Notes under the pieces: model-generated
What the model was told of the DNA's origin: nothing
Databases searched by the model: none
The model's input: the letters and a program-made list of their open reading frames with translations, nothing else
Part shown: piece by piece, positions 8,587 through 19,954 of the stretch
Position numbering within the stretch: position 1 is the first letter of the stretch
Layout: the number at the start of each line of letters is the position of its first letter
Program-made: the position numbers and the translations under genes
NCBI RefSeq assembly: GCF_002214185.1
Contig: NZ_CP022161.1
Coordinates: forward strand, 7,509,486-7,573,485
Source of the DNA: Streptomyces capitiformicae
GTDB taxonomy: Bacteria; Actinomycetota; Actinomycetes; Streptomycetales; Streptomycetaceae
Direction of reading: 5' to 3'
Length of the DNA: 64,000 nt

Positions 8587-9536
8587 TGGTGGCGACCTGC
8601 CATCTTCTCGAGTCGGGCGATGCGTTCCGCCATCGGAGGGTGCGTCGAGAACATTCTGGAGAATCCCTGGCCCGGCCGGAAAGGGTTCGCGATCATCATG
8701 TGGCTCGCGGTCTCGATGCGGGGCTCGGGGGGCAGTGGGAGCTGCTTGGTGCCTGTTTCCAGTTTGCGAAGGGCACTGGCGAGGGCGAGTGGGTCGCCGG
8801 TGAGTTGGGCGCCGGAGGCGTCCGCCTCGTACTCCCTGGAACGGCTGATCGCGACCTGGATGAGGGACGCGGCGAGTGGGCCGAGGATCATGATCAGCAG
8901 CATGCCGAGGAGACCCGGGCCGTCGTCGTCATCGGAGCGGCCGATGGGGATCAGCCAGGCGAAGTTCACCAGGAACATGATCACGGAGGCGAGGGCGCCG
9001 GCGACCGACGAGATCAGGATGTCGCGGTTGTAGACATGGCTCAGCTCGTGGCCGATGACGCCGCGCAGCTCACGCTCGTCGAGGAGGCGGAGGATGCCGT
9101 CTGTGCAGCACACGGCCGCGTTGCGCGGGTTGCGGCCGGTCGCGAACGCGTTGGGGGCATCCGTCGGGGAGATGTACAGGCGGGGCATGGGCTGGCGAGC
9201 CTGGGTGGAGAGCTCACGGACCATGCGGTACAGCGCCGGGGCCTCGAACTCGCTCACCGGGCGGGCGCGCATCGCGCGTAGAGCCAGCTTGTCGCTGTTC
9301 CAGTACGCGTACGCGTTCGTGCCGAGGGCCAGGAAGACCGCGACGACCAAACCCGTACGGCCGAAGAGGCTTCCTACGACGATGATGAGTGCGGACAGTC
9401 CCCCGAGGAGTACGGCGGTCCTGAGCCCGTTGTGCCGGCGGTGCACGGTACGCCCTCCAAGTCGTGCGGCAGGGGAACCCTTTGCTTGCTGTTGCTGTTG
9501 ACTCCACTTCTCAGTGGACCCTCCCGTACTGGTCAA
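8583..9536 (-). CDS. htpX: Membrane zinc metalloprotease HtpX (M48B)
   Basis: This 317-residue protein has two N-terminal membrane helices (about 40-60 and 62-78), the zinc motif [10 protein letters not shown] near residue 156, a second helical pair near 170-220, and the third ligand in [11 protein letters not shown]. It degrades damaged membrane proteins at the cytoplasmic face. [14 protein letters not shown] is the family substrate-strand motif. The polar N-terminal extension with a run of five Gln is unusual, and the start could lie further in. It is followed by the overlapping yccF gene. It lies 74 bp beyond the distal end of the nuo operon on the same strand. Confidence 0.93.
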   Translation of the reverse strand: MTSTGGSTEKWSQQQQQAKGSPAARLGGRTVHRRHNGLRTAVLLGGLSALIIVVGSLFGRTGLVVAVFLALGTNAYAYWNSDKLALRAMRARPVSEFEAPALYRMVRELSTQARQPMPRLYISPTDAPNAFATGRNPRNAAVCCTDGILRLLDERELRGVIGHELSHVYNRDILISSVAGALASVIMFLVNFAWLIPIGRSDDDDGPGLLGMLLIMILGPLAASLIQVAISRSREYEADASGAQLTGDPLALASALRKLETGTKQLPLPPEPRIETASHMMIANPFRPGQGFSRMFSTHPPMAERIARLEKMAGRHQ

Positions 9537-9610
9537 CGCCAGGCGGGGAGTACTAGTTCCCTTGTGCGCGGGGGGCGGCCGGTGAGCCGTCCGGGTGACG
9601 GCGGGCCGCG

Positions 9611-11134
9611 CTAGAAGAGACCCGTGTCGGCGAAGCGCAGGACCAGCTGGGGTGCTCCGGAGAGGACGATTCCGACGATTCCGGTGAGGGCGATCGCCAG
9701 GGTCAGAGGTGCCGGGACGCGGTGCGGTTCAGGTGCGCCCTCGGGGGCGCGGAACAGCAGGGCTGTCCACTGCAGGTAGTAGAAGAGCGCGATCACCACG
9801 TTGACGGCCATGACGACGGCGAGCCAGCCGAGGCCCGCGTCGACGGCCGCGGAGAAGACGATGACCTTGGCGAACAGTCCGATGATGCCCGGCGGCAGCC
9901 CGGCGAGGCAGAGCAGGAAGAAGGCCAGGAGCAGGGCGGTCGCAGGACTCGACGCGTACAGGCCGCGGTAGTCGCTGACGCGGTTCAAGTGCTTCGTACG
10001 ACCGACGAGGGCGGCCACGGCGAAGGCGCCGAGGTTCACCGCCGCGTACATGAGGGCGTAGGCGACCGTGGACCCGATCGCCTGCTCGGCGTCGTCGGAG
10101 TACGCGGCCGCCGCGATCGGCACCAGGAGGTAGCCGGCCTGGCCGACCGAGGACCAGGCGAGTAGGCGGACCGCGCTGTACGCGCGCGTGGACTGCTGTT
10201 TCAGGGCACCGACGTTGCCGACGGTCATGGTGAGGGCGGCCAGCGCGGCGAGTGCCGGGCCCCAGGCGTCGGCGTACGACGGGAGGGCGACGACGGTGAC
10301 GAGGATCAGGCCGGAGAACCCGACCGCCTTGCCGACGACCGACAGGTAGGCGGCCACGGGCAGCGGGGCGCCCACGTAGGTGTCGGGGACCCAGAAGTGG
10401 AACGGTACGGCGGCCGTTTTGAAGGCGAAGCCGATGAGGGTGAGGACGACGCCGGCCTGGGTGACGGTGTGCAGGTCGCCGTCGACGTTCTGGATCCGGT
10501 CGGCGATCTCGGTGAGGTACAGGGTTCCCGTGGTGGCGTAGACGAAGCTGATGCCCATGAGGCTGACGGCGGTCGCGGTGACGGACGACAGGAAGAACTT
10601 CAGGGCCGCCTCGGAGGACCGCTTGTCGCCGTGCCGGATGCCGACGAGAGCGAAGGCGGGCAGGGAGGCGACCTCCAGGGCGACGATGAGCGTCGCGAGG
10701 TCGCGGGAGGCGGGCAGCAGGGCGGCGCCGGCGGCGGACGACAGCAGCAGGAACCAGAACTCCCCTTCGGGGAGTTCCTTCTTCGCGTCCTTCAGGGCCG
10801 TCATCGACAGCAGGGCCGCCAGCAGGGCGCCGCCGAGGACGAGGAACTGGATGACAAGAGTGAAGCGGTCCGCGGTGTAGCTGCAGACGTCCGGCGTGCT
10901 GGTCAGGCAGAAGGTGGCGCGGTCGCCGTCCAGGAGCGGCAGGAGGGCTAGCAGGGAGATGGTGAGGCCCGCGACCGAGGTCCAGCCGAGCAGGGCCTTC
11001 TTCGTGTCGCCCACGAAGAGGTCGGCGACGAGCACGGCGAGGCCGACGACCGCGGCGATCGTGGGCGGCGCGATGGCGAGCCAGTCGACGGACTGGACCA
11101 CGGACTCGGCCAGTGGCTGGGCCTGGGAGCTCAT
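9611..11134 (-). CDS. nuoN: NADH-quinone oxidoreductase subunit N
   Basis: This 507-residue antiporter-like membrane subunit has about 14 helices. Family motifs include [12 protein letters not shown] (TM5 Glu), [16 protein letters not shown], and the discontinuous-helix segment around [20 protein letters not shown], with the conserved proton-channel Lys positions. It is the last gene of the operon, with a 4-bp overlap with nuoM. It takes part in proton translocation by complex I. The ATG is preceded by a GGAGG-like site inside nuoM. Confidence 0.96.
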   Translation of the reverse strand: MSSQAQPLAESVVQSVDWLAIAPPTIAAVVGLAVLVADLFVGDTKKALLGWTSVAGLTISLLALLPLLDGDRATFCLTSTPDVCSYTADRFTLVIQFLVLGGALLAALLSMTALKDAKKELPEGEFWFLLLSSAAGAALLPASRDLATLIVALEVASLPAFALVGIRHGDKRSSEAALKFFLSSVTATAVSLMGISFVYATTGTLYLTEIADRIQNVDGDLHTVTQAGVVLTLIGFAFKTAAVPFHFWVPDTYVGAPLPVAAYLSVVGKAVGFSGLILVTVVALPSYADAWGPALAALAALTMTVGNVGALKQQSTRAYSAVRLLAWSSVGQAGYLLVPIAAAAYSDDAEQAIGSTVAYALMYAAVNLGAFAVAALVGRTKHLNRVSDYRGLYASSPATALLLAFFLLCLAGLPPGIIGLFAKVIVFSAAVDAGLGWLAVVMAVNVVIALFYYLQWTALLFRAPEGAPEPHRVPAPLTLAIALTGIVGIVLSGAPQLVLRFADTGLF

Positions 11135-12705
11135 CGGGTGCCTCCTGCGAGGAGCTGCTGCACGGCCGGGTCGGTCAGGCCGAGCAGGGCCGCGGGCCAG
11201 AGGCCGGCGAGAACGGTGAGGGCGACGAGCGGGGTCCACGCGGCGAACTCGTACGTCTGTACGTCCGCCAGCCGCGGCCCCTCCTGCGAGGTGGCGCCCA
11301 TGCAGACGCGGCGGACCACGATCAGCAGGTAGGCGGCGGTCAGGAGCGTGCCGAACGCGGCGATGGTCATGTAGGTGAGGAAGGCCGGGCGACTGAGGCC
11401 GTCGGCGGGTTCGAACGCGCCCAGCAGCGCCAGCATCTCGCCCCAGAACCCGGCAAGGCCCGGCAGTCCTAGCGAGGCCACGGCGCCGAAGGCGAGCAGG
11501 CCGCCGAGGCGCGGGGCCTTGCCGTAGAGGGCGGCGCCGGTTTCCTGCGCGAGGGAGTCGAGGTCGGTGGTGCCGGTGCGGTCCTTCAGCGCTCCGACCA
11601 GGAAGAAGAGCAGGCCGGTGATGAGGCCGTGCGCGATGTTGGCGAAGAGGGCGCCGTTCACGCCGGTCGGGGTCATCGTCGCGATGCCGAGCAGTACGAA
11701 GCCCATGTGGCCGACGGAGGAGTACGCGATGAGGCGCTTGAGGTCGCCCTTCGCCCCCTGCTTGGCGAGGGCGAGGCAGGCGAGGGATCCGTAGATGATT
11801 CCGACGACCGCGAAGGCGGCGAGGTAGGGCGCGAAGGTACGGAAGCCGTCGGGCGTGATCGGCAGCAGGATGCGGACGAACCCGTACGTGCCCATCTTGA
11901 GCAGGACGCCGGCCAGCAGGACCGAGCCGACGGTCGGGGCGGCGGTGTGGGCGTCCGGCAGCCAGCTGTGCAACGGCCACATCGGGGTCTTGACCGCGAG
12001 CCCGATCCCGATCGACAAAACAGCGATGACCTGCACGGATGCGGTCAGCTCGGGGCGATTGTCAGTGGCGAGTGCCACCATGTCGAATGTGCCCGCCGTA
12101 ATTCCGATCAGGAGCAGGCCGAGCAGCATGACCACGGAACCGAGCAGGGTGTAGAGGATGAACTTCCAAGCGGCCTGCGTACGTTGCTCACCGCCCCAGC
12201 GGGCGATGAGGAAGTACATCGGGATGAGCACCATCTCGAACGCGAGGAAGAACAGAAGCAGGTCGAGGACGGCGAAGGTCGCGAGAGTGCCGGACTCCAG
12301 AACGAGCAGTAGTGCGACGAAGGCCTTCGGGGACGGGCCCGCAGGCATCTTGAAATAGGAGTAGAGCGCGCAAAGGAAGGTCAACAGCGCGGTCAGGACC
12401 AGAAGGGGGAGGGAGATGCCGTCGATGCCGAGGTGGATGCGCACGTCGAGTGCGGGGATCCAGCTGATGTCCGTGCTGGCCTGCATCTTCGACGGCTGGT
12501 CGTGGTCGAAGCCGAGCGCGAGGACGATCGCGGCGATGAGCACCGCGCCGGTCACGGTGACACCGTGGCGGAGCACGGCCTGCTCGGGTGACTTCCCCTT
12601 CAGCCCCGGCGGGGGCGGCAGGAGAGCGGCGGCGGCGCCGATGAGCGGGCCGACGACGACAAACGCCAGAAGGAACTGCATCACGGACTCGTTGATATCG
12701 ATCAC
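11131..12705 (-). CDS. nuoM: NADH-quinone oxidoreductase subunit M
   Basis: These 524 residues have 14 expected helices. Signatures are LGIDGISLPLLVLTALLTFL, FAFEMVLIPMYFLIARWGG-type TM5 with the essential Glu, KTPMWPLHSWLPDAHTAAPT, and KRLIAYSSVGHMGFVLLGI. It is one of the three antiporter-like pumps of complex I. GTG at 12705 is used here, 6 bp after nuoL, and an ATG 24 bp further in is an alternative. It overlaps nuoN by 4 bp. Confidence 0.96.
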   Translation of the reverse strand: MIDINESVMQFLLAFVVVGPLIGAAAALLPPPPGLKGKSPEQAVLRHGVTVTGAVLIAAIVLALGFDHDQPSKMQASTDISWIPALDVRIHLGIDGISLPLLVLTALLTFLCALYSYFKMPAGPSPKAFVALLLVLESGTLATFAVLDLLLFFLAFEMVLIPMYFLIARWGGEQRTQAAWKFILYTLLGSVVMLLGLLLIGITAGTFDMVALATDNRPELTASVQVIAVLSIGIGLAVKTPMWPLHSWLPDAHTAAPTVGSVLLAGVLLKMGTYGFVRILLPITPDGFRTFAPYLAAFAVVGIIYGSLACLALAKQGAKGDLKRLIAYSSVGHMGFVLLGIATMTPTGVNGALFANIAHGLITGLLFFLVGALKDRTGTTDLDSLAQETGAALYGKAPRLGGLLAFGAVASLGLPGLAGFWGEMLALLGAFEPADGLSRPAFLTYMTIAAFGTLLTAAYLLIVVRRVCMGATSQEGPRLADVQTYEFAAWTPLVALTVLAGLWPAALLGLTDPAVQQLLAGGTR

Positions 12706-12711
12706 GCCTGC

Positions 12712-14706
12712 TCACGCTCCCGTGGCGACGACGAGGGCGGCGACCACCAGGACGACGGTGCCGGCGAGCAGCGCGCTCACATAGGTCTGGACATTGCCGG
12801 TCTGCGCCCGGCGTACGGCCGCGCCCAGCAGGCGAGGCAGAGCGCCCGCGCCGTGGACATAGGTGTCGACGACCTCGCGGTCGAGGAACCGGACGAGACT
12901 CGCGCCGGCCTGGACCGGGCGGACGAAGAGCGCCGAGTACACGGCGTCGAGGTGGAAGCCGACAGCGGCGTGGCGGTGCAGCGGGCCGAGCAGGAGGCGG
13001 GCCGGGTCCGCCGGGTCGGGCGCCGAGGCCACGTTTCCATAGGCGGGCGCGTGGCTGGCGATCGCCTCTGCTTCGACCGTGGCGGCATCGCTCTCCGGGT
13101 GGGCCGCGACCGCGCCCAGCGGGACTCGGGCCGCTGCTGCCGTGATCCGGCGCCAGGCCGTGTACGTCAGGAGTCCGCCGGCCAGGGCGGCGCCCGTGCC
13201 GAGGACGGACGTGGCGAGCGTGGGAGCCAGGTCGTCGCCGTCGAACCAGTCGGGCAGCGTGCCGTAGGCGAGTGCTCCGAGGGCGAGGGACGGTACGGCG
13301 AGCACCCACAGCACGAGCGTCATGGTGCGTGGCTGGCGGCCGTGGTCGGGGGCTTCGGCGCCCTTGCCCCGGAAGGCGAGCAGCCACAGTCGGGTGGCGT
13401 ACGCGGCGGTGAGCAGGGCCGTGAGGAGGCCGGCGACGAGGACGGTCCAGCCCGCGGCGCCGGGGATGTGCTCGTCGTGGCCGGTGGCGGCGTGTTCGGC
13501 GGCGCCGAGGACGGACTCCTTGGAGAAGAAGCCGCTGAACGGCGGAATCGCGGCCAGGGCGAGGAGGGCGATGGTCATCGTCCAGTAGGCGTCGGGGACG
13601 CGGGCACGCAAGTTGCTCATGCGGGACATGGCGGCCAGGGAGTTGGTGCCGGCGGCGTGGATGATCACGCCGGCGGCGAGGAACAGCAGCGCTTTGAAGG
13701 CGCCGTGGGAGAGGAGGTGGAAGACGGCGGCGCCGCGGTCGCCGACGGCGAGGGCGCCGGTCATGTAGCCGAGCTGGCCGATCGTCGAGTAGGCGAGGAC
13801 GCGCTTGATGTCGTCCTGGGCGAGGGCGGCGAGAGCCGAGCCGGCCATCGTGACCGCGGCCATGGCGGCGAGAACGACGAGGGCCGCTGAGGAGGCGGCG
13901 AAGACCGGGAGGAGCCGGGCGACGAAGTAGACACCGGCGGCGACCATCGTCGCGGCGTGGATCAGCGCGGAGACGGGCGTCGGGCCCGCCATCGCATCGG
14001 GCAGCCAGGTGTGGAGCGGGAACTGCGCCGACTTGCCCGCGACACCGGCGAGGAGCAGCAGGGCGACGAGTGTCGGGTGGTCGAGGCCGCCGTCGGCGAC
14101 GGTGGAGAGGATCCGGGTGATGCGGAATGAGCCCGAGTCAGCGGCGAGGGCGAACAGACCGATCAGGAAGGGGACATCACCGAGCTTGGTGACCAGGAAG
14201 GCCTTGAGGGAGGCGGCGCGGGCCTCCGGGGTCTCCCAGTAGTGGCCGACCAGGAAGTACGAGCAGATGCCCATGATCTCCCAGCCGACCATGAGCACCA
14301 TCAGGTCGCCGGAGTAGACGACGAGGAGCATCGCGGAGGTGAAGAGGGAGACGAGAGCGGCGTAGGAGGGGTAGCGCGGGTCGTCGCGCAGGTAGCCCGT
14401 CGAGTAGATCTGCACACAGGTCGCGACCAGGCCGACCAGGACGGCGACGAGGGCGGCGAAGCCGTCGATGTGCAGGGCGAGTTCGATGGGGATCGAGCCG
14501 GTGGGGGTGAGCTCCGTGGCGGCGTTGACGGGGCGGTCGCCGCCCTGGCGTACGGCGACCAGTACCGCCAGCGCGAAGGCGGTGAGGGTCGGCAGTACGG
14601 CGAGGGGGCGTACGAAGCCGGGGGCCGTGCGGCCGAGGAGCAGGCCGACCGCGGCGCCGAGGAACGGAAGGAGGGGGACGAGGACGGCGAGGGTGGTCGT
14701 GGTCAC
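12712..14706 (-). CDS. nuoL: NADH-quinone oxidoreductase subunit L
   Basis: This 664-residue membrane subunit shows [47 protein letters not shown] (TM5), [36 protein letters not shown] and [15 protein letters not shown], all NuoL signatures. A long lateral helix and final anchor helix follow residue 560. It is a proton-pumping antiporter-like subunit. It overlaps nuoK by 4 bp. Confidence 0.96.
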   Translation of the reverse strand: MTTTTLAVLVPLLPFLGAAVGLLLGRTAPGFVRPLAVLPTLTAFALAVLVAVRQGGDRPVNAATELTPTGSIPIELALHIDGFAALVAVLVGLVATCVQIYSTGYLRDDPRYPSYAALVSLFTSAMLLVVYSGDLMVLMVGWEIMGICSYFLVGHYWETPEARAASLKAFLVTKLGDVPFLIGLFALAADSGSFRITRILSTVADGGLDHPTLVALLLLAGVAGKSAQFPLHTWLPDAMAGPTPVSALIHAATMVAAGVYFVARLLPVFAASSAALVVLAAMAAVTMAGSALAALAQDDIKRVLAYSTIGQLGYMTGALAVGDRGAAVFHLLSHGAFKALLFLAAGVIIHAAGTNSLAAMSRMSNLRARVPDAYWTMTIALLALAAIPPFSGFFSKESVLGAAEHAATGHDEHIPGAAGWTVLVAGLLTALLTAAYATRLWLLAFRGKGAEAPDHGRQPRTMTLVLWVLAVPSLALGALAYGTLPDWFDGDDLAPTLATSVLGTGAALAGGLLTYTAWRRITAAAARVPLGAVAAHPESDAATVEAEAIASHAPAYGNVASAPDPADPARLLLGPLHRHAAVGFHLDAVYSALFVRPVQAGASLVRFLDREVVDTYVHGAGALPRLLGAAVRRAQTGNVQTYVSALLAGTVVLVVAALVVATGA

Positions 14707-15113
14707 GCGGTGGCCTCAGCCTTCTCCGTCTGTCCGGCCGCCGGTTCAGTGGTGACGGTGGCCTCGTCGGGGCCGCCCGGGCCGTCGGTCTCGTGGCCCT
14801 CGGCGGTGTCGCGGAGCTTGTCGATGTCGGCGGTGCCTCGGTTGCGGTGGACGGCGAGAACGATCGCCAGGCCGATGCCGATCTCGGCGGCGGCGATGGT
14901 GATGGTGAACAGGGTCAGGGCCTGGCCGGAGTGCAGGGTCTCCTCGGCGGCCTTGGTGAGCCAGACGTCGAAGGCGACGAGGTTGAGGTTGACGGCGTTG
15001 AGCATCAGCTCGACGGACATCAGGACCAGGATCGCGTTGCGGCGGGCCAGGACTCCGTACAGGCCCGTGCAGAAGAGGAGGGAGGAGAGGACGACGGGAT
15101 AGGCGAGGTGCAT
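14703..15113 (-). CDS. nuoK: NADH-quinone oxidoreductase subunit K
   Basis: The NuoK core of about 100 residues ([35 protein letters not shown]) has two conserved membrane Glu. A 35-residue charged extension rich in Glu, Thr and Ala follows that core, which normally ends the protein. Total length is 136 against about 100 usually. The ATG overlaps the nuoJ stop by one base. Confidence 0.95.
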   Translation of the reverse strand: MHLAYPVVLSSLLFCTGLYGVLARRNAILVLMSVELMLNAVNLNLVAFDVWLTKAAEETLHSGQALTLFTITIAAAEIGIGLAIVLAVHRNRGTADIDKLRDTAEGHETDGPGGPDEATVTTEPAAGQTEKAEATA

Positions 15114-15820
15114 CAGCGGGCGCCTTCCTGCTCGGCCTGACCTTTTCGCCCGATCGGGTGATTACGGGAATCCGGTACGGATGCGGAACTCCCGGTCGCG
15201 CCTCGGGAGTTCACAGGGGGAGAGCTCGACTCCGTCTTCGCCTTGCGGGAGAGGACGATCGCGCCGACCAGGGCCGTGAGGAGGAGCACGGAGAGGGCCT
15301 CGAAGGGGAGGACCCAGTTCTGGAAGAGGCTTTCGCCGGTGGCCTTGGTGGAGCCGGCGGCGGGGCCGTCGAGGTCGATCCAGGTGGTGCGGAAGGCGTC
15401 GACGACGACCCAGACGAGGGCGGCGGCAGCGGCGATGGCCACGGTGAGGGCGGCCCAGCGGTTACCGGAGTCGGCGTCCGGGGAGCGGCCGATGGGGGCC
15501 TTGGTGAGCATCAGACCGAAGAGGAGGAGGACGACGACGGAACCGACGTAGATGAGGACCTGCACCCAGGCGATGAACTCGGCGGTGAGGAGGAGGTATT
15601 CGACGGCGAGGCCACCGAGGGCCACCACCAGCCAGAGGGCGGCGTGCACCAGCTGGCGGGTGGTGACGGTGACGATCGCGGCGCCGAAGGTGACCAGGCC
15701 GACAAGAAGGAAGGCGATCTCGACGCCGGTCGGGGAGAGGAAGCCTCGCGTCTCGACGGCGGCCAGGGTGGAGGGCGTCGTGGTGGTGGCGGCTGCGAGC
15801 GCGGCTGCGGCGAGGCTCAC
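15113..15820 (-). CDS. nuoJ: NADH-quinone oxidoreductase subunit J
   Basis: The GTG at 15820 follows AGGAGGGAG and gives 235 residues. NuoJ signatures are [49 protein letters not shown] (split at residue 85-113, with the conserved pi-bulge TM3) and [20 protein letters not shown]. The last 40 residues are polar and serine-rich. It overlaps nuoI as GTGA. Confidence 0.95.
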   Translation of the reverse strand: MSLAAAALAAATTTTPSTLAAVETRGFLSPTGVEIAFLLVGLVTFGAAIVTVTTRQLVHAALWLVVALGGLAVEYLLLTAEFIAWVQVLIYVGSVVVLLLFGLMLTKAPIGRSPDADSGNRWAALTVAIAAAAALVWVVVDAFRTTWIDLDGPAAGSTKATGESLFQNWVLPFEALSVLLLTALVGAIVLSRKAKTESSSPPVNSRGATGSSASVPDSRNHPIGRKGQAEQEGAR

Positions 15821-16527
15821 GAGTCTCCCTCCTGTGGTTCGGCGCGCTTGGTCGGCTTGGTCGGGTCGGTGGGCTTGGTCGGGTCGGTCGGGTGGGTGGG
15901 CTTGGTCGGGTCGGTCGGGTGGGTGGGCTTGGTCGGGTCGGATTTCTCCGCCTGGGCTGTCTGTTCCGCCTGTTCTGCCTCGGTGGTTGCCAGTTTTTCG
16001 GCGGTCTTGCGGGCGGCGGCGAGTTCCTTGGGTTCCTCGGCGGCGGGGTCGAGGGCGGGTGGGGCCGGGACGGTCCACATCCACTCGCGGAGTTTGTCGC
16101 GCTCGTGGGTGAGTTCGTGGATGTCGGTCTCGGCGTACTCGAACTCCGGGGACCAGAAGAGGGCGTCGAAGGGGCAGACCTCGATGCAGATACCGCAGTA
16201 CATGCAGAGGGCGAAGTCGATGGCAAAGCGGTCGAGGACGTTGCGGCTGCGCTCGCGGCCACCGGGGGCGGCGGGCGGGACGGTCTCCTTGTGGGAGTCG
16301 ATGTAGATGCACCAGTCCGGGCACTCGCGGGCGCAGAGCATGCAGACCGTGCAGTTCTCCTCGAAGAGGCCGATGACGCCTCGGGTGCGGGGCGGGAGCT
16401 CGGGCTGGGCGTCCGGGTACTGCTCGGTGACGGTCTTCCTGGCCATCGTGCGGAGGGTGACGGCCAGGCCCTTGGCGAGGCCGGAACCAGGGATGCGGGG
16501 CCGGGTGGGCGGAAGAGGCTCAGCCAT
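15817..16527 (-). CDS. nuoI: NADH-quinone oxidoreductase subunit I with repetitive tail
   Basis: This 236-residue protein has two ferredoxin clusters, [12 protein letters not shown] (about 59-70) and [12 protein letters not shown] (about 108-119), ligating N6a and N6b. After residue 200 there is a low-complexity tail of repeated DPTKPTHPT units. Typical actinobacterial NuoI proteins already have Ala/Glu-rich tails, but the repeat is peculiar. It carries electrons to N2 on NuoB. It lies 2 bp after nuoH. Confidence 0.95.
   Translation of the reverse strand: MAEPLPPTRPRIPGSGLAKGLAVTLRTMARKTVTEQYPDAQPELPPRTRGVIGLFEENCTVCMLCARECPDWCIYIDSHKETVPPAAPGGRERSRNVLDRFAIDFALCMYCGICIEVCPFDALFWSPEFEYAETDIHELTHERDKLREWMWTVPAPPALDPAAEEPKELAAARKTAEKLATTEAEQAEQTAQAEKSDPTKPTHPTDPTKPTHPTDPTKPTDPTKPTKRAEPQEGDS
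15851..15941. repeat. 27-bp minisatellite in nuoI
   Basis: Near-identical 27-bp units at 15871-15897 and 15898-15924, with partial units on both sides, encode the DPTKPTHPT tail. The unit length is a multiple of three, so copy-number change preserves the frame. Confidence 0.85.
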
Positions 16528-16529
16528 GG

Positions 16530-17498
16530 CTACTGGATCACCACCTTGACGATGCCGGTGAGGGCGATCTGGGTGAGGGAGAGGGGGACGAGAAGGGTCC
16601 AGGAGAGCTTCTGGAGCTGGTCCTCGCGCAGTCGGGGGTAGGTGACGCGGAGCCAGATGACGACGAAGGCGAGGACGGCGGTCTTCAGGAGGGTCCAGAA
16701 CCAGCCCAGGCCGTCAGCGCCCCAGGGGCCGTGCCAGCCGCCGAGGAAGAGGACCGTGGTGAGGCCACACAGGACGACGATTCCGGCGTATTCGGCGAGG
16801 AGGAACAAGGCGAAGCGGAGGCCCGTGTACTCGGTGTAGGCGCCGAAGATGATCTCCGAGTCGGCGACGGGCATGTCGAAGGGCGGGCGCTGGAGTTCGG
16901 CGAGGCCGGCGACGAAGAAGACGATCGCGCCGACGATCTGCCAGGGCAGCCACCACCACTCGAAGGCGTCGAGGATGCCGGGGAGGGAGACCGTGCCGGC
17001 CGCCATCGCCACGGAGGCGGCCGTCAGGAGCATCGGGAGTTCGTAGGCGAGGAGCTGGGCGGCGGTGCGGAGGCCGCCGAGGAGGGAGAACTTGTTGGCG
17101 GAGGCCCAACCGGCCATGAGGGAGCCGAGGACGCCCACGCCCATCACGGCGAGTACGAAGAAGATGCCCGCGTCGATGACCTCACCGACCGCGCCCTCGC
17201 CCGGGCCGATAGGGATGGCGAGGAGGACGAGGAGGTACGGGAGGAGGGCGACCGCGGGGGCGAGCTGGAAGATACGGCGGTCCGCGCCGGCCGGGACGAC
17301 GTCTTCCTTCTGGGCGAACTTGACGCCGTCGGCGATGAGTTGGGCCCAGCCGTGGAAGCCGCCGGCGTACATGGGGCCGAGGCGGCCCTGCATGTGGGCC
17401 ATCACCTTGTGTTCGGTCTGGCCGATGATCAGGGGGAAGGTGAGGAAGACGACGAAGACCAGCAGGAGTCGCAGGGCGACGTCGAGAGCGTCGTTCAC
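16530..17498 (-). CDS. nuoH: NADH-quinone oxidoreductase subunit H
   Basis: This 322-residue quinone-site membrane subunit contains [41 protein letters not shown] and the first matrix-loop motif [16 protein letters not shown]. It forms the quinone tunnel with NuoB and NuoD, yet no nuoD is encoded here. It starts at GTG and overlaps nuoC by 4 bp. Confidence 0.96.
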   Translation of the reverse strand: MNDALDVALRLLLVFVVFLTFPLIIGQTEHKVMAHMQGRLGPMYAGGFHGWAQLIADGVKFAQKEDVVPAGADRRIFQLAPAVALLPYLLVLLAIPIGPGEGAVGEVIDAGIFFVLAVMGVGVLGSLMAGWASANKFSLLGGLRTAAQLLAYELPMLLTAASVAMAAGTVSLPGILDAFEWWWLPWQIVGAIVFFVAGLAELQRPPFDMPVADSEIIFGAYTEYTGLRFALFLLAEYAGIVVLCGLTTVLFLGGWHGPWGADGLGWFWTLLKTAVLAFVVIWLRVTYPRLREDQLQKLSWTLLVPLSLTQIALTGIVKVVIQ

Positions 17499-18544
17499 TG
17501 CTGGCCTCCTGCGGGGGTTTCGGGGTCGGGCGTTTCGGGGTCGGGCGTTTCAGGGTCGGGCGTTTCGGGGTCGGGGGTGTCGGGCGTCTTCGGCTGCTTC
17601 GGGGTGGGGGCAGCTTCCGGGGTGGGCTCGGGTTCGTCGAAGGCTGGGCGTGCGTGGTGCCAGGGGGCGTCCGTGGTGCGGGGGGTGGGGCGGGGGGTTG
17701 CCGCCTGGTCGCCGGAGGCAGGGGCTTCGGCTGAGGTGGCGCGCTGGCTCGCTGAACCACCCGACGCGGTGCGTGCACGGCGAGGTCCGGCGGGGCGCGT
17801 TCGTTCGGGCCGAGCGGGCGGTTCGCCGGGAGCGGGCTGGGCTTCGGGGGCCGTGGGCTCGGGTGAGGTCGGGGGCTGGGTTGCGGAGCCCTCTGCTGCG
17901 GTGCGGGTACGGCGGGGCGGGCGTTCGCCGGTTGCCGCGCGGGGGCCGGTACCTCGGGCGGGGCGGGTGAGGGCCGGGGGGAGTTGGCCCTTCAAGGGGC
18001 CCCATTCATTGGGATCGGGGACACCGGGGGGCAGCATTTGGCGGCGCTTGGGACCGCCGTGTTCAGATTCGCCCGGTTCCTTGGCGCCCGGCCAGGCCTT
18101 GACCACGCGGGCGGCCAGGACGAAGTCCTTGCGGAGGGGGTGGCCCTCGAAGTTCTCGGGGAGGAGGAGGTGGTCAAGGGCGGGGTGGCCCTCGAAGCGG
18201 ACGCCGAACATTTCGTGGGTCTCGCGTTCGTGCCAGGCCGCGCCGGCGTAGACGTCGACCGCGGTGGGCAGGACCGGGGACTCGTGCGGGACCGTGGTGC
18301 GCAGGAGGAGGCGTCGGACCGGGTTCAGAGCGACGACGTGGGCCGAGACTCGGAAACCCGTGCCGGGTTCGTCGACCGCGCTCAGCCAGTCGAAGTAGGT
18401 GCAGCCCAGGGTGGAGTGGGCGGTGCGCAGAGCCTGGGTCCAGGAGGTGGGCGGGACGTCCACGGTGAGGACCTCATACGACTCCTCGGCCGTGGCTTCG
18501 GGGCCGAAGAGTTCCTCGGCGGGGGCGGGGAGCCAGCCGGTCAT
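17495..18544 (-). CDS. nuoC: NADH-quinone oxidoreductase subunit C with long disordered tail
   Basis: The first 180 residues are a NuoC 30-kDa domain ([48 protein letters not shown]). The remaining 170 are Pro/Arg/Ala-rich and end in repeats of DPETP. Usual NuoC length is about 200-250. It is a peripheral-arm subunit that should contact NuoD. It overlaps nuoB and nuoH by 4 bp each. Confidence 0.92.
   Translation of the reverse strand: MTGWLPAPAEELFGPEATAEESYEVLTVDVPPTSWTQALRTAHSTLGCTYFDWLSAVDEPGTGFRVSAHVVALNPVRRLLLRTTVPHESPVLPTAVDVYAGAAWHERETHEMFGVRFEGHPALDHLLLPENFEGHPLRKDFVLAARVVKAWPGAKEPGESEHGGPKRRQMLPPGVPDPNEWGPLKGQLPPALTRPARGTGPRAATGERPPRRTRTAAEGSATQPPTSPEPTAPEAQPAPGEPPARPERTRPAGPRRARTASGGSASQRATSAEAPASGDQAATPRPTPRTTDAPWHHARPAFDEPEPTPEAAPTPKQPKTPDTPDPETPDPETPDPETPDPETPAGGQQ
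17518..17577. repeat. 15-bp tandem repeat in nuoC
   Basis: Four consecutive 15-bp units (tttcggggtcgggcg, with two single-base variants) encode the DPETP repeats at the NuoC C-terminus. Confidence 0.9.
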
Positions 18545-19371
18545 CGGTCTGCCTCCCCGGTGCGGTCGGTTGTGCCGGTGCGGTCGGTTGTGTCGGTGCG
18601 GTCGGTTGTGTCGGTGCGGTCGGTTGTGTCGGTGCGGTCGGTTGTGTCGGTGCGGTCGGTTGTGTCGGTGCCTGATGCGTTGTCGGCCGCTTCGGTATTC
18701 GTTTCGGTGCCGCCAGCGGTCGTATCGGCAGCCTTTTCGGTGCCTGACGTGGGGGCTGGGGGCTTTACCAGGGCGCTTTGCAGTGCCGCTGTTGAAGGGC
18801 GGGTGGCGGTTCCGGTTCCGTAGCGGTCGCCCAGGGATTCTCGGGCGATCTTTTCCTGGAGTTTGAGGATGCCCTGGAGGAGGGCCTCGGGGCGGGGTGG
18901 GCAGCCGGGGACGTAGACGTCGACGGGGATGATCTGGTCCACGCCCTTGGTGACGGAGTAGGAGTCCCAGTAGGGGCCGCCGCAGTTGGAGCAGGCGCCG
19001 AAGGAGATGACGTACTTCGGTTCGGGCATCTGCTCGTAGAGGCGCTTCACCGCCGGGGCCATCTTGTCCGTCACCGTGCCCGAGACCACCATCAGGTCGG
19101 CCTGGCGGGGGCCCGGCGCGAAGGGGATGACGCCGAGGCGGATGAAGTCGTGGCGGGCCATTGACGCGGCGATGAACTCGATCGCGCAGCAGGCGAGGCC
19201 GAAGTTGAAGACCCAGAGCGAGTAGCGGCGGCCCCAGTTCAGGATCACCTTCATCGGCTCGGGGGCGAGGCGGGCGAGGGTGCCCAGCCGTTTCGGCTCC
19301 GGCAGCGACACGGGTTCGGCAGGGGCCGACGCGGTGGGCTCCGGCGAGTTGGTTTTTGGCGTCACGTCCAT
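18541..19371 (-). CDS. nuoB: NADH-quinone oxidoreductase subunit B with repetitive tail
   Basis: This 276-residue protein starts [12 protein letters not shown]. The N2 cluster ligands are seen in [26 protein letters not shown] and [14 protein letters not shown]. The conserved domain ends near residue 185. The remaining 90 residues are acidic, threonine-rich and finish with DTTDRT repeats. Normal NuoB proteins are about 160-185 residues. It overlaps nuoA by 10 bp and nuoC by 4 bp. Confidence 0.94.
   Translation of the reverse strand: MDVTPKTNSPEPTASAPAEPVSLPEPKRLGTLARLAPEPMKVILNWGRRYSLWVFNFGLACCAIEFIAASMARHDFIRLGVIPFAPGPRQADLMVVSGTVTDKMAPAVKRLYEQMPEPKYVISFGACSNCGGPYWDSYSVTKGVDQIIPVDVYVPGCPPRPEALLQGILKLQEKIARESLGDRYGTGTATRPSTAALQSALVKPPAPTSGTEKAADTTAGGTETNTEAADNASGTDTTDRTDTTDRTDTTDRTDTTDRTDTTDRTGTTDRTGEADR
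18559..18666. repeat. 18-bp tandem repeat in nuoB
   Basis: Six head-to-tail 18-bp units (ggtgcggtcggttgtgtc; the first differs by one base) encode the NuoB C-terminal DTTDRT repeats. Confidence 0.95.
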
Positions 19372-19784
19372 GCCAGGACGCCCTTCTTGTATGCGTAGAG
19401 CAGGCCCACGGCCAGGAAGCCGAGGAAGACGAACATCTCTACGAGCGTTGTCGCGCCGTAGCCGGGGGCGGCGAAGACCGTCGCCCAGGGGAAGAGGAAG
19501 ATCGAGTCGATGGCGAAGATGACGTAGAGGAAGGCGTAGACGTAGTAGCGGACCTGGGTGTGGGCCCAGCCCTCGCCAACCGGGTCGACGCCGCACTCGT
19601 ACGTCAGGAGCTTCTCGCGGGTCGGGACCTCGGGGCGCAGCAGGCGTCCCGCGCCGAAGGCGATGGCCACGAAGAGCACGCCGATCGCGGCGAGCAGTCC
19701 GACCACCGAGTAGGACTGGAAGTAGTCCGCCGCGACGATGTACTGCGCGTCCTCCGCCGCGGCGGCCACGGTCGGTTCCGGCAC
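19362..19784 (-). CDS. nuoA: NADH-quinone oxidoreductase subunit A
   Basis: The GTG at 19784 follows AGGGACGG and gives 140 residues ([20 protein letters not shown]). An ATG at 19841 would add 19 basic residues. The three-helix NuoA fold is clear: [18 protein letters not shown], the loop [22 protein letters not shown] with its Cys, and [11 protein letters not shown]. It is the first gene of the operon. A possible -10 hexamer TAGACT lies at 19877-19882 on the same strand, with a poor -35. Confidence 0.92.
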   Translation of the reverse strand: MPEPTVAAAAEDAQYIVAADYFQSYSVVGLLAAIGVLFVAIAFGAGRLLRPEVPTREKLLTYECGVDPVGEGWAHTQVRYYVYAFLYVIFAIDSIFLFPWATVFAAPGYGATTLVEMFVFLGFLAVGLLYAYKKGVLAWT

Positions 19785-19954
19785 GTCCGTCCCTCGCTCC
19801 CTGACCTGGCGACCTGTACGTACGCGCGGTGCGTGCGCCATACATACGCCGCTGTTCGACGATCTGTACGCACGGGAGTCTAGGCCCTGCTAAAGAGACC
19901 GTAAGCAGGTCGTCACGGGTCGGCATGCGGGGGGGGGTGCCCCTATGGGTTTCG

